This document shows, one piece after another, positions 12,165 to 23,775 of a stretch of 64,000 nucleotides of DNA. The position numbers were made by a program, and so were the translations under genes. A model generated the notes under the pieces. The model saw only the letters and a program-made list of their open reading frames with translations, was not told the DNA's origin and did no database searches. Numbering within the stretch: the first letter of the stretch is position 1; every line of letters starts with the position of its first letter. The DNA comes from Polyodon spathula (taxonomy: Eukaryota; Chordata; Actinopteri; Acipenseriformes; Polyodontidae): positions 31,378,774-31,442,773 of the forward strand of contig NC_054548.1 in the NCBI RefSeq assembly GCF_017654505.1, written 5' to 3'.

Positions 12165-12796
12165 TGAAGTAACTTAAAAAATAGATGGTAAGTAAGTAGA
12201 TTCAAGAAAATGCACAGAGTCCTTTTCTTCAATCAGTTGCCAGGTTTATTGAAATATGCAGGGAGTCTGGTCCCAGGTACAGGACAAAATACTCAACATT
12301 ACAATGTTTGCATGACATTAAATTCTGTATAGGTGGTCCACCTCCCCTTTCTCTGACACTTAACCAATTGCAAAGGTAATTTAATTTATTGTGTGAGTGT
12401 TAATGTGTGTGTGTCTGTGTGTGTAGTCTAGTGTGACAACCTCTGAACTCAGTGCATTCTTCACACTCCTGGAGACAAAAGGTCCATACATCTGCCTTTT
12501 GTTATCTCCTTGCGACCCCCTTTGATGCCAGTGGCATTATCTCTTTCGATCTCTCTGAAGTCCTCAGAACCTGTTCCCTTCTAGTCCACAGCATTGTTAT
12601 CTCATTAGCTTGCAGTCATTGTTGGGCAGTTTGTAGACGCATCGTCTCTATCAGTGGTTAGCAGTACATGCAATTTGAACCAAACAGTCTGCTATCTGCA
12701 ATATTAGTCTCTTTTCAGAAAAGAACACCAGTATAGCTCTGCTAGTCCACATGCGTAGCAAACCCCTAATCAATTCTCGATCCATGTTTTCCAACA
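12165..12796 (-). mobile_element. Solo LTR (family 3), duplication GCAAT/GTAAT
   Basis: This 632-bp block is the reverse complement of the LTR at 60334-61029, to which it aligns from end to end. On + it begins tgaagtaactt and ends ttttccaaca. It is flanked by gcaat (12160-12164) and gtaat (12797-12801), a five-base duplication with one substitution. It contains a short (GT)n run where the 60-kb copy has (CA)n, and the matching aataaac signal near 12245. Confidence 0.85.
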
Positions 12797-12939
12797 GTAA
12801 TCTTTGGTGACATTACGGATATGAGCCTCAAATCATAAATCAGAGTCAAATGTGAATCCCAAATTTCTGGTCTCTGATTTTGAGTTTGAAGTTAAATTAC
12901 TCAACTCTGTTTTTAGATCATTGGCAAAGTCCAGTTGTT

Positions 12940-13935
12940 GCAGAGAACCCAAAGTCAAGCCTCGTCCAGGGCAACTGGAAGCTGCTAGAGACTGGAAAAT
13001 GCTGGCAGTTGGTCAACAGCTTATTTTTGGTTGGTCAGTGTTGGTCAACGGCTTATTTTTCCACCTGAGATTGCCACCACTAACCTTTGACCAGATATTG
13101 TCTTATGGTCTGGTTCAGCACAACATCTTGTAGAGTTAACAGTGCCATGGGAGGATGCTGTGGATGAGGCGTATGAGAGGAAGAAACTTTGGTATGTCCA
13201 ACTAGCTTCTGAAGCGGAACAGTGAGGAAATGGAGAGTCCGAGTTTACCCAGTGGAGGTGGGTTGTCGTGGGTTTGTGGCACACTCTACAACCCGGTTTC
13301 TCCGAGATGTCGGGCCAAGAGTTGCATTTCACACGGTGAAGAACTTATCTGAAGCAGCAGAAAGGAGCAGCAACTGGCTGTGATTGAGACGGAAATATTC
13401 TGGATGGGGATCTCAAGCACAATAGAAAGAAAGCAACGCTGATGTACGGTTAAGTAAGCTGAGCTGAGTAGAGTTATAATTGTGGGGGGATGGAGGGGGG
13501 TGATGCTGGGATGCCAGAATCGCTGTTGAGTCATCTTGTGGTGTCGTGGGCTAGTCGACGAAACACAGAGGATGGAAGGTTCCCACTTGAAGACCCCAGA
13601 GGTGTATCCTACTTAGCTCAGTCCAGATGGTTGTCATGCTGATGCGCTGGGGAGACCACGCTGTGGTTGATCCCCGGTGCCAGCATCGCAGCCGTTGTAT
13701 GTACTGATGTGCTGGGGAGGCAAAAAAAGCTGATCCCTGGAGCCAGCATTACACTTCAGCCATCAACACCAGGCAGAAGGATATCTACATCATCAGATGG
13801 AAAGAAAAGCAAATAGATAGAGATGCAGATGGATCACATTAGTTTACTATAAAGCTACGTTTTAGGTGCTTATCTTTGCGAGAGCTGAGTTCAAATCAGC
13901 ATGAAGTTTTAACATCTACTATCATGTAATGGAAG
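12940..13935 (+). mobile_element. R2-like (REL-endonuclease) LINE, 3' fragment
   Basis: This aligns with the 3' third of the LINE at 27245-30280. The phrase VELTVPWEDAVDEAYERKK is encoded near 13130-13185, the strand-core part of the PD-(D/E)XK endonuclease at the C-terminus of R2-group elements. The 3' UTR follows, with two related half-units ('ctgatgcgctggggag...gccagcat' near 13640 and 'ctgatgtgctggggag...gccagcat' near 13710). Both copies end at about 'catctactatcatgtaatgg'. The reading frame is broken before and after the conserved phrase. Confidence 0.75.
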
Positions 13936-14830
13936 TCACAATCTTGAAGTCCTTCATCAGCCTTCAAGTTTACAACCTTCTCTTTTATTTTGCCATTTGT
14001 CAACTGTTACCAAAGGTGATAAAAGACAATTATAACTGTCAACTAACCTATCAAGTGAAAGAGACTGAGAGCAGTAGTGAGTAGTGATAGCCTCAGTTGA
14101 TGAATTTATTTTACAAGTTTTAATGTAACTCACTGCACTGTTAGTCTGTAAAGGCAACTTAATCTCAAAAAGAATAGCCAAATTATTAGATATAGTAGGA
14201 TTTAATGACTAATCTTCACGTGAAATGACCCTACTGTGTTTAGCAGAAAGCATGGACAGGAAATTGGCAAATTCTGACAGATAAGATTAAATAAATATAG
14301 GCGGACGGTATGTGACTACAATCAGAACAGGTAATTGCATGTGCATGTTTAACATTAGTGTCAACGATTCAAATGAAGAATAATATTCATTCCCCCCCCC
14401 CCCCCCCCCACCAAAGCATGCCTTCAGCAAAAAAAAATATAATTTGGAGAAGAAGCTTCTATCAAGGAAATACTATCGTCAGCACTGAGACAGATTTTCA
14501 GTTAAACATAAAATGTCAAGGTTGTGGTCTGTAATAAAATATTTAATTAGATGTAACATTTAATATTGCTGAATGTAGATTAGTACTTTCAGCTGGTTAT
14601 GTAGGAGCAGGGTACATACCGGATTCTGCTGAGTCAACGCCCAGCTTTGAACAATCACCCCTGTGATGTCATGTGTTTGTATATTTTTTAATGTAGTTAC
14701 TTTTGTTTTACCGTTTTTCACCTACAGATGTTTTCATGATGTAGTTTTGCACTGGACACTGCAGCTTTAAAGTTTAATGTTTGTTTTGTGAAAAGATTTG
14801 AAATGACAAAACAGTGAACATACTGCATAC

Positions 14831-14861
<31 letters not shown>

Positions 14862-14990
14862 AAAACATATGAAACCACAGCATGAAATTTATTTAGGCTA
14901 CTTAACATCAAGGCTATAGTCCCCCAACCCCGCTCCCCCAAACATTTTGCACGAGCATAGCAATTTAATTCCCAAACATAAGTGATATCT
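13936..14990. other. Intronic sequence with two poly-C tracts
   Basis: Mostly unassigned AT-rich sequence. Poly-C runs lie at about 14393-14409 and 14831-14850, the second followed by poly-A. No gene or transposon was recognised. Confidence 0.45.
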
Positions 14991-15003
14991 ATCTATCTAT
15001 CTA

Positions 15004-15095
<92 letters not shown>

Positions 15096-15102
15096 TTTTT
15101 TT
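14987..15102. repeat. Compound (TATC)n-(TA)n-poly(T) microsatellite
   Basis: A TATC run grades into about 36 TA units and then about 23 T residues. Frames across it are artefacts. Confidence 0.97.
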
Positions 15103-15119
15103 ACTGTAGTAAGCTTACA

Positions 15120-15830
15120 TTTATATATGCTTGCGTATATGGCTCTGTCACTGGCTTCTCCATGCATACGTGCCACTGCAGGAACAGCTCAGATGCTGAA
15201 CGGGAGACGCGCGGTCAGTCAGGGTTTGGCTGAGCGGGATTCCCTGATTGGCAAAGGGACGTGCCCTATCCATTTAAAAAGAGGCTGCACTCCACACCTG
15301 GGTTCTTCTGTGTTCAGCCGAAAGGTGAACGTCTGCTCGAGAGAGAGGAAAGCAACCGAATGAAAAGCAACCAAGAAAACCTTTACGCTCAGGAGAGCCA
15401 AACTACAAAATAGTAAACTGTGCAAAGAAAGAGTCACTGTGTAGCTGTGGGGACTTGTCCTTGCTTTGGGTTAGGGTTAGTTTACAGGATCAGGGAACAT
15501 TCCCCAACCAATATAGTGAGGTTGTGTAGCACAGCATACTCTGTTAATGGGACTCTCCTTTTAATGGAGGTAGTGCTCGGCCACTGTTTTGGCCAGCTTT
15601 ATTTTTCTTGCTGTGTTTTCACTGTGTTTTATTTTTGCATTGTTCTGTTGCTGTTTATCCCTGTACCTAGTTTACACTCCTGTTTGTGTATATGTGCCCT
15701 TGGTCTTACCATTGTTAGTATGGTCACGTAGCTCCCAGCTCTGTCCACCCTGTATCATTATTGGTACCCTAGTGGCGGCACCTGGTATTCACCACAAAAC
15801 GATCTATGCCTTTAATAAACCATCTGGTGT
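15120..15830 (+). repeat. Possible LTR-like segment, ends not resolved
   Basis: The order of elements resembles an LTR. There is a promoter-like tttaaaaag near 15277 followed by a GC-richer start, a T-rich middle, and ctttaataaacc near 15810 followed within about 20 bases by ctgtca. I could not find matching five-base flanks or a second copy in the window. The call is therefore tentative. Confidence 0.3.
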
Positions 15831-16102
15831 CCTGTCAGGGTATTTTTTTAAAGTTCAAAAGACAAATGCGCCACCTGGCGGCTCTTCTGGAATTTTTCAC
15901 AAATGTAGTTTCTGACTATTAACCCATGGAGCTTTGCAGCACCAATTACCACGTCTATGCGGTACCGGAGAGATTTTCCATAGGACACACTATGTTGTTT
16001 CTCCACAAAAAAACCTTGAATGAAACAATCTCTATGATTGGTATGTTTCAGTTGTACTTTAGGAATAACATTTCATTTGCTGCTCTTTTTTGTCTTGAAC
16101 AG

Positions 16103-16193
16103 GTGGCTGGGTAGATGATCAGAGGTTCGGACATGGAGTTTACACTTATATAAATAACGACATGTATGACGGGGAATGGATGAACCATCAAAG
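16103..16193 (+). CDS. RSPH1: RSPH1 coding exon (MORN repeat)
   Basis: This 91-bp exon has its acceptor tcttgaacag just upstream and its donor AAG|GTAC downstream. Its first two bases complete the glycine split by the GC-AG intron. It then reads [19 protein letters not shown] and [10 protein letters not shown], one MORN motif plus the start of the next, and leaves two bases (AG) for the next exon. The corresponding part of human RSPH1 has the same length and the same HGHGVYYYINNDTY-type wording, so no residues are gained or lost here. Confidence 0.93.
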
Positions 16194-16504
16194 GTACTTT
16201 TCTCATAGAAAACATCATCTTGTTATCTATGTACATATAACTACCAAAGCTGAAATGCAGCTTAACTTATGAGCTTATTATGAGCAACAGTAACTACAAC
16301 AGTTACCCTATTTGTTACAGCTGACTAGACGATAATATGGCAAAAAGGGATTATGATCTGTAGTGTCACACAATTATTTGTTCTATAACCGCTGGGATGT
16401 TAACCCTTCAATCTCCTTTTTTTTATGTAGTTGTCTGTCTTAAACAAGACACATACAGTGTGATTAATCTGCATCTGTATTTTGAACCAAATATTTTGAA
16501 CAGA

Positions 16505-16760
16505 TTGTTAAAGATGATTAGCTCCATTTAACCCAGAAGGAAAGGTAGGACAGAACCTCACTGATTTTAGTGCCTGGACACAGTTGTTATTAGTCTGGTT
16601 GCTTCAGATGGACTCTTCCCAAAACTACGTCTTTTTTTAATGCAGGGACCAGAATTCAACACAGTCTCACCAATGCATTATAATATCTCTTTAGGTTTGT
16701 ACTGTACACTTTTAACTAGGTACATGTGATTTAAAACCACTGGGTATTTGTTGTTGCCTC
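16505..16760 (-). repeat. Ancient CR1-type fragment
   Basis: The words 'gggaccagaattcaacacag', 'caccaatgcattataatatc' and a following 'gtactgtacacttttaac' match the order of the CR1 3' coding region seen in the young copies (gaccagaactg, acaagtgcattgtacagtttt). High divergence indicates an old copy. Confidence 0.5.
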
Positions 16761-16837
16761 AGAGATTCTAAGTAAGCATGTACTATTTCAGGGCCATAGG
16801 AACCGGTATTTAAAGTATTATTGATTTTCTAGTTACT

Positions 16838-16920
16838 GGATCTTGTAAAGCGCTTTGTGATGGTGGTCCACTATGAAAGGCGCTATATAAAGATTGATTG
16901 ATTAATTGATTGATTGATAC
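16838..16920 (+). repeat. L2/SINE-type 3' tail with (ATTG)n
   Basis: It contains 'taaagcgctttgtgatggtg', then 'aaaggcgctatataaa', then a short attgattg repeat. This is the usual 3' tail shared by fish L2 LINEs and the SINEs they mobilise. No SINE head was recognised upstream. Confidence 0.6.
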
Positions 16921-19381
16921 GGCCATGGCTGTGCCACTTTTTGTCCAATTGTTAAAATTATTTTCTGTATTTTTTTTCTGCATTACTTATTGCTCTTAAA
17001 ACGTGACATTCATTATCGTTGAGAACTAAAGTTCACAGAGTGGGTTCAGGTTTTGACTAAGTTGATACTTCTGATACAAATGCAGTCAGCGAACGGTCTT
17101 TCAGTGCATTGAGAATAATTAAACATTATCTCCATACAGCCATGAGCCAGGCCCATCTGAATCACCTGATGCTTCTTCACATCCACTAAGACAGATAATT
17201 GGGACCTAGTGGTACTAGAAGGCTCAGTGCACCACCTTCACGACTTCAGCAAATTCACTGTAAAGATTTAAAATAAAGAATGACACGGTATATACCAAGG
17301 ACAGGACACACGAATTGGTAAAGTGCATTTGGGGCACGTATTAACTTCTTGTAAATCACACAAATGAAGATTGTACTGAGGAATAGCTGTAAAACAACAA
17401 ATATTGTTGTAAAATATAACTTTTACAAAATAAAAGGTTGTGGAATGGTTCAGTCCAAAATCAGCGACCACAGTCCTGTAATAATCTGTGTAGGCTGTGC
17501 TGTGTTGTCATGAGACAATTTATTAAAACAAAAGTGCAGCGAGAGAAACATGTTCTTAACTATTTTGGTAGTATATTATCAGGAAAAACTAGTGTCAGGT
17601 TCATCCAAATTTAAAGAAAGGTTTAATAGGAAGTTTTTTCTCCATCATTTATTGTGATCACATTTTTATTGTTTTTATACAAACCAAAAACAGCACATCT
17701 ACTTACATTGTTGAACATATTTTCCATCCCCCGGCTGCCCCCCTCATCCCTCCCTGGATCTCATGAGAGTAATTTGACTCAGAAAATAGGTAACAGAACC
17801 CCGTCAATCCCCACATTTCCTAACCGTCCCAATGGCAATTAGGCAGCAGTCAATAGTTTGGCTATCTCAGCCTTTGCAAGTCTCCACGTTGGCAGTTTTT
17901 GCCATATTTATCTTCTCAGTAGATAGTTATAACATTACTGTGTCATTCAAATATGACAACCGTTGCCATATAGGAAGTCTATGGAGAGGGAGCCAGCGCT
18001 GCACTCAGTTGCTTTGCTGCTGTCAGTCCAGCAAGCTAAATATATCAAGTCTCGAATCATCATTAAGTAGTAGTACAACTTAATCTAATGGCAGGTTTCT
18101 CCCAATTATGTTAGACAGTATAGATGTCACTTGGCCCCAAAAAGTACTAACCTTTGTACATTCCCAGAGCATGTGCATTAAAATGTGAGGTGTTTTACGA
18201 GAACAAAGGTTACAAAGTGGGTCTGAGGTGATTCCCACACGGTATCTCTTAAGAGGCATTCATTATGTCCTGTGGCACATTTTGAAATGAATTAGCTGAT
18301 GATTAGGATTTTTTGATGCATTAAATGTATTATTCCAAATCTTATTCCAATCGATTGGCCCACCCTCTGAAGTTAGATCTTTTTCCCATATTTTGGTAAT
18401 AGCCAGCACCTCATATTAAGCTTTTAGCAGATGTGAGTATATTGCAGACCAGCCTCCTTGAGGCAGTGGATAAGACCCAGTCTATTATAGGATGCAGTTT
18501 CTGTTCTGACCTCCAGGGAACCCCATAAGCACGCAAAGCAGAGAAAGAAAAAATATAACAAAAAAGATGATCCTGGTAAATTGAAAAGTGTGGCCAAATC
18601 CTGGAAATTAATAAGCCCATTCTTATTGTATATGTCACTAATGTGAATGTGTGTTAATGCCTTTTTTAGACCGTGGTTCGAAAACAGAGTAATTACTTGA
18701 CATGAGCGCTCTATTATGCCAGATAGGCGAGTGTTGGTGCCATTTGATTTTTTGCCCCTTATGCTTTTCTGTCATCCTCCAGTTTGCTATTGTATTTGCA
18801 ATGATGTGTGTCAAAGTGTAGTGTTGTGGCCAAAGTGTAGTGTACGTTTTTTGTTTGTGAGACTGTAACAGGACGAGGAGCCCTGTACATGCATTTGTTT
18901 ATTTATTTTTAGAAAGAGGTACCTCTCCGACCCCTGTGCAGTTTATTATTTTGTATTTGTTTTGTTGTGTTGTTGTTTTTGTTGTTGTTATTATGATTTA
19001 TTGTATTTAAATATGATGGCATAGCCATTGTTTTGTTATTGTTTTATTTTTGACAGAGGTTCTGCTAGTGTATAATAAAAAAAAAAAAACTGTGCAGAAG
19101 GTGGCCATCTCCCAAATTAATTAAGTGATTCATTTGTTGCTAATCGGGAGATGATCGTCTGCATATAAACCTGCAGCGCTCTCAGTTTGGGGTGGAGAGT
19201 ACGGGAGAGCGAGAGGAGAAAAGAAACAACACACTGTGTAACTTTTTTTTTTTTTTTTGGTTCCTGGGTAGTAAGTGTTATTTCCTAATTGCTTATGCCT
19301 CAAAAGTATAGCAAATGGCTATTATTCCCCACAAACTTTGCTTTTGTGACCAGGTCAGTGATATTTGGAAATTTACCTATT

Positions 19382-19478
19382 TTCCAGAACATTCCAGATA
19401 GATTCAGTGCTGAGTAAACTTGGAGTAACTTCTAGAACTTTCTAGAACTTTCCAGTAATATAAATAGTAGTATAAATA
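19382..19478 (+). promoter_or_regulatory. Heat-shock-element promoter with TATA boxes
   Basis: Bases 19382-19398 read TTC-GAA-TTC-GA spaced by two bases. Bases 19430-19452 hold five perfect alternating units (TTC, GAA, TTC, GAA, TTC), each separated by two bases, which is a canonical binding site for trimeric heat-shock factor. Two TATAAATA boxes follow at 19459-19466 and 19471-19478, with an initiator-like ccagttcagttt about 15 bases further on. It sits just inside the left inverted repeat of the DNA transposon and faces its gene, so it is probably that gene's promoter. The downstream CR1 interrupts it now. Confidence 0.7.
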
Positions 19479-19924
19479 CTGGGCCCACCAGTTCAGTTTA
19501 GTTCCAGCTGCCTAACTGCCTAAAAGTACAGAGCAGTTGGAAAAGTACAGAGCAGTTGGAAAAGTACAGAGCAGTTTCGAAGCAGAAAGGAGAAATTTCA
19601 TCTTGAATTGCTTTAATCAGAAAACAGAGGACATTGGGGAAACACAGCAGCAGCTCAAAGTCAAACAGCCGCGTATGTTTTTCTGATAACAAACAAGCTG
19701 AAACTCGGAGCAGCTGATTCAAATTCAGCGCCGTTTTGAGACACGGGCAAGGGGAGGAGCCAACAGCACAGCAGAACAACGCAGTTAAACGAGGCAGTCT
19801 TCCCAGCGACAGCGAGTGGGAGAAGTACAGGCGTGGAAAAGTACAGAGCAGTTTCGAAGCAGTTGGAAAGCAGGTTGACGGCTGCAGAAGAAACTAAACT
19901 TAAAAAAAAAAAAAAAACCTCAAC

Positions 19925-20872
19925 ATGGTCTTCAAGCCAGTAATCTGCGACACCTGCTTGATGTGGGAAATCCGAGAAAACCCAGCGGAGCTAAACCAAG
20001 TGTGCGTAAAGTGCCGCGCGATCCAGGACTTGCATAAACTAGTAAGTATGCTAGAAATGGAGCTGGAAGAAGTGAGACAGCAACAGGATCTTGAGGAACT
20101 GGCACACCCACAATTCATGGACGTCTGCATCACCCCTAACAGACTGAAAGCCACCAGGGAGATAGAAGGTCAGAACAGCTGGGTTCAGGTAGGCAGAAGC
20201 AGGGGAAAAAAGAAACTTCGTCAAACACAACCACCAGAAATCAAAACAACCAACAGATTTGAGTCACTTCAGAATTTTGATGAGCAGAACCAACAACAAG
20301 AGAATGAAAGGAACAACATCCAGGACCCTATTGACAGTGGTGACCAGACAGCAAAAAGAAGGGAGGTCATGATTGTTGGGGACTCCATATTGAGAAACAC
20401 AGCAAGTTCAATTCGCAGTTTGGACCCCCTTACTACAACAGTGTGCTGCCTTCCGGGAGCCTCGGTCAAGCACATCACTGAGAACGTGGACAGGCTCCTA
20501 GAACGAACAGGAGACGACCCGGTAGTAGTCGTCCACATTGGTACAAACAACATTGGAAGAGACAGACCAAAATCCCTGCAAAACAAATTCAGAGAGCTAG
20601 GAAGGAAATTAAAAGAGAAAACCAAAACTGTGGTATTTTCTGGTATACTACCCGCACCTTGCAAAGGACCATATGGACAGCTGGAAATAATTAATCAAAA
20701 CGCATGGCTGAAGACGTGGTGCACACGGGAAGGCTTCACCTATCTTGATCATTGGACCACATTCTACAACGAGGACTATCTGTATAGACGGGATGGACTG
20801 CATTTAAATAACAAGGGAACTAGTCTACTCGGAGAAAAGATCCTCGAGCAGGTTCGGAAGCATTTAAACTAG
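19925..20872 (+). CDS. CR1 ORF1 protein with SGNH esterase domain
   Basis: This is an intact 315-residue frame starting at the ATG that follows a poly-A run. Residues 8-30 carry a CxxC...CxxC pair (C8, C11, C27, C30), probably a small zinc-binding head. Residues 33-60 are charged and leucine-spaced, likely a short coiled coil. A basic stretch lies at about 91-100. Residues 147-315 form an SGNH/GDSL-type hydrolase: the nucleophile block is IVGDSILRN with Ser154, the Asn block is HIGTNN at 204-209, and the catalytic Asp290 and His293 are in DGLHLNNKG. CR1-clade ORF1 proteins are known to carry such an esterase. Its role in retrotransposition is not settled. It is followed after about 40 bp by ORF2. 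Confidence 0.9.
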   Translation: MVFKPVICDTCLMWEIRENPAELNQVCVKCRAIQDLHKLVSMLEMELEEVRQQQDLEELAHPQFMDVCITPNRLKATREIEGQNSWVQVGRSRGKKKLRQTQPPEIKTTNRFESLQNFDEQNQQQENERNNIQDPIDSGDQTAKRREVMIVGDSILRNTASSIRSLDPLTTTVCCLPGASVKHITENVDRLLERTGDDPVVVVHIGTNNIGRDRPKSLQNKFRELGRKLKEKTKTVVFSGILPAPCKGPYGQLEIINQNAWLKTWCTREGFTYLDHWTTFYNEDYLYRRDGLHLNNKGTSLLGEKILEQVRKHLN

Positions 20873-20909
20873 AAAGGAAGGGGGGAGAAATCAACAAAAA
20901 AACAGAAGG

Positions 20910-23697
20910 GAGACCGCATCAAAACAAGAACAACCATTAAATGTATTTATCTAAATGCTAGAAGTATCAGAAACAAAATTCTAGAACTTGAAGCTACTGC
21001 ACTAACAGGTAACTATGATGTGATAGGTGTTACAGAAACGTGGTTGTCTGAGAGTGATGGGGACGAATATAATATTTGTGGGTATACACTGTATAGGAAA
21101 GACAGGCAGGACAGAAGAGGAGGAGGGGTAGCGCTATACATAAGAAACAGTCTTGAAGCCCAGGTGTTAAACCTGGACAAAGAAAATAAAACCGAATCAA
21201 TATGGGTCAGAATAACGGACAAAAATTCAAAGGGCATAATAATAGGAGCATGCTATAGACCGCCAGATTCAGACGGTGAGCACAATAATCTGTTATACAA
21301 TGACATTAGAAATGTGTGTAGCAAAGGAGAAGCCATACTAATGGGGGATTTCAACTTCCCCCAAATAAAATGGGAAAACCCGGTGGGTAGTGCGAAGGAT
21401 GAAATAGAAATGGTGGAAATGACAAATGACTGCTTCCTAACACAATTTGTCAAGGCACCAACTAGAGGGGAGGCATGCCTTGATTTAGTCTTTTCAAATA
21501 ACGAAGATAGAATAACTAAAACAGAGGTCAGAGAACCACTGGCAAACTCAGACCACAACATGGTCTCATTTGAAGTGTTTTTTAAATCCCCAAAAGAAAT
21601 GACTAAAGCTAAGGTTTACAATTTTAGAAAAGCAAACTATGAAGGTATGAAACAGAGACTAACAGAAGTAGATTGGAGTAAAATAGAGAAAACACCCACA
21701 GAAGAAGGATGGTTGTTCTTCAAAAATGTAGTACTAGAGGCACAAAACAATTACATCCCTAAAGTAGACAAATCTAAATGTAAAACTAAATTGCCAAAAT
21801 GGTTTAATAGATCAATTAAAAAAATATTCAGCGAAAAAAGGCACTTTACAGAGCATTAAAAAAGGACCAAAAAGAAAGTACGCAGAAAGAGTACACAGAA
21901 CTGCAAACGCAAGTCAAAAAGGAAGTTAGAAAGGCCAAGAGAGAAATAGAAATGAACATTGCTAAGGGAGCTAAAACCAATTCCAAAATGTTTTTTTCCA
22001 ATATTACAACAGCAAGAGAACATTCAAAGAGGAGATTAAATGTTTAAGAGATACAAATGGCAAAATCGTAGATGAAGAAAAAAAAATAGCAAATATATTA
22101 AATGATTACTTTTCACAAGTTTTTACAAAGATACTGACAACATGCCCCACATGTCATCCAGTTCCTGTCCAGTTTTAAATAACTTTAGCATAACTGAAGC
22201 AGAAGTGTTAAAGGGACTAGGAGCTCTTAAAATAAACAAATCCCCTGGGCCGGATGAGATCCTCCCAGTAGTACTCAAAGAAATGAAAGAAGTAATTTAC
22301 AAACCGCTAACCAAGATCATGCAGCAGTCTCTTGACACAGGGGTGGTACCGACAGACTGGAAAATTGCAAACGTAATACCGATCCACAAAAAGGGAAACA
22401 AAACTGAACCAGGTAACTACAGACCAGTAAGCCTGACTTCTATTATATGCAAACTTATGGAAACTATAATAAGATCCAAAATGGAAAATTACCTATATGG
22501 TAACAGGGTACTGGGAGACAGTCAACATGGTTTTAGGAAAGGGAGATCATGCCTAACTAACCTTGCTTGATTTTTTTGAGGATGCAACATCGATAATGGA
22601 TAATTGCAAAGCATATGACATGGTTTATTTAGATTTCCAGAAAGCTTTTGACAAAGTCCCGCATAAAAGATTAATTCTCAAACTGAACGCAGTAGGGATT
22701 CAAGGAAACACATGTACATGGATTAGGGAGTGGTTAACATGTAGAAAACAGAAAGTACTGATTAGAGGAAAAACCTCAGAATGGAGTGTGGTAACCAGCG
22801 GTGTACCACAGGGATCAGTATTAGGTCCTCTGCTATTCCTAATCTACATTAATGATTTAGATTCTGGTATAGTAAGCAAACTTGTTAAATTTGCAGACGA
22901 CACAAAAGTAGGAGGAGTGGCAAACACTGTTGCAGCAGCAAAGGTCATTCAAAATGATCTAGACAAGATTCAGAACTGGGCAGACACATGGCAAATGACA
23001 TTTAATAGAGAAAAGTGTAAGGTACTGCACGCAGGAAATAAAAATGTACATTATAAATATCATATGGGAGATATTGAAATTGGAGAAGGAATCTATGAAA
23101 AAGACCTAGGAGTTTTTGTTGACTCAGAAATGTCCTCATCTAGACAATGTGGGGAAGCTATAAAAAAGGCTAACAAGATGCTCGGATACATTGTGAAAAG
23201 TGTTGAATTTAAATCAAGGGAAGTAATGTTAAAACTGTACAATGCACTAGTAAGACCTCATCTTGAATATTGTGTTCAGTTCTGGTCACCTCGCTATAAA
23301 AAAAGATATTGCTGCTCTAGAAAGAGTGCAAAGAAGAGCGACCAGAATTATTCCGGGCTTAAAAGGCATGTCATATGCAGACAGGCTAAAAGAATTGAAT
23401 CTGTTCAGTCTTGAACAAAGAAGACTATGTGGCGACCTAATTCAAGCATTCAAAATTCTAAAAGGTATTGACAGTGTCGACCCAAGGGACTTTTTCAGCC
23501 TGAAAAAAGAAACAAGGACCAGGGGTCACAAATGGAGTTTAGAAAAAGGGGCATTCAGAACAGAAAATAGGAGACACTTTTTTACACAGAGAATTGTGAG
23601 GGTCTGGAATCAACTCCCCAGTAATGTTGTTGAAGCTGACACCCTGGGATCCTTCAAGAAGCTGCTTGATGAGATTTTGGGATCAATAAGCTACTAA
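20910..23697 (+). pseudogene. CR1 ORF2 (endonuclease-reverse transcriptase), frameshifted
   Basis: The apurinic-type endonuclease opens at about 20935 (IYLNARSIRNK) and has VTETWLSESD, GACYRPPDSD, MGDFNFPQIKWE and the SDHNMVSFE block with the catalytic Asp-His near 21550. The reverse transcriptase holds [47 protein letters not shown] and the FADDTKVGG catalytic box near 22890. The C-terminal tail ends at the stop at 23695-23697. The frame is lost near 21835, 22000, 22130, 22565 and 23300, mostly at A or T runs, where the other copies read on. All catalytic motifs are otherwise intact. Confidence 0.9.
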
Positions 23698-23775
23698 CAA
23701 CCAAACGAGCAAGATGGGCCGAATGGCCTCCTCTCGTTTGTAAACTTTCTTATGTTCTTATGTTCTTATATCTGC

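Larger units (their letters stand above)
19522..23772 (+). mobile_element. CR1 LINE copy b, near full length and young
   Basis: It starts in the 5' UTR with a triplicated 'aaagtacagagcagttgg' word and one complete ~271-bp promoter monomer. An intact ORF1 (19925-20872) and a lightly frameshifted ORF2 (about 20910-23697) follow. The 3' end reads 'cctcctctcgtttgtaaact' and then the tail repeat ttatgttc at about 23749-23770. ORF1 and ORF2 are nearly identical to those at 44237-49611 and 55651-58538, so the family was active recently. It interrupts the DNA transposon between its promoter and the remaining gene half. Confidence 0.93.

Noticed and set aside
14982..15100. Open frame of repeated isoleucine-tyrosine residues
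   Set aside because: Translation of a (TA)n microsatellite. The same applies to 41775-41830 and 62436-62540.
19232..19242. CACTGTG at the transposon end resembles a recombination signal heptamer (RAG/Transib-like)
   Set aside because: The other end reads CACTATG, no nonamer follows at 12 or 23 bases, and no 5-bp GC-rich duplication is seen. The encoded protein blocks do not look like RAG1. Resemblance only.
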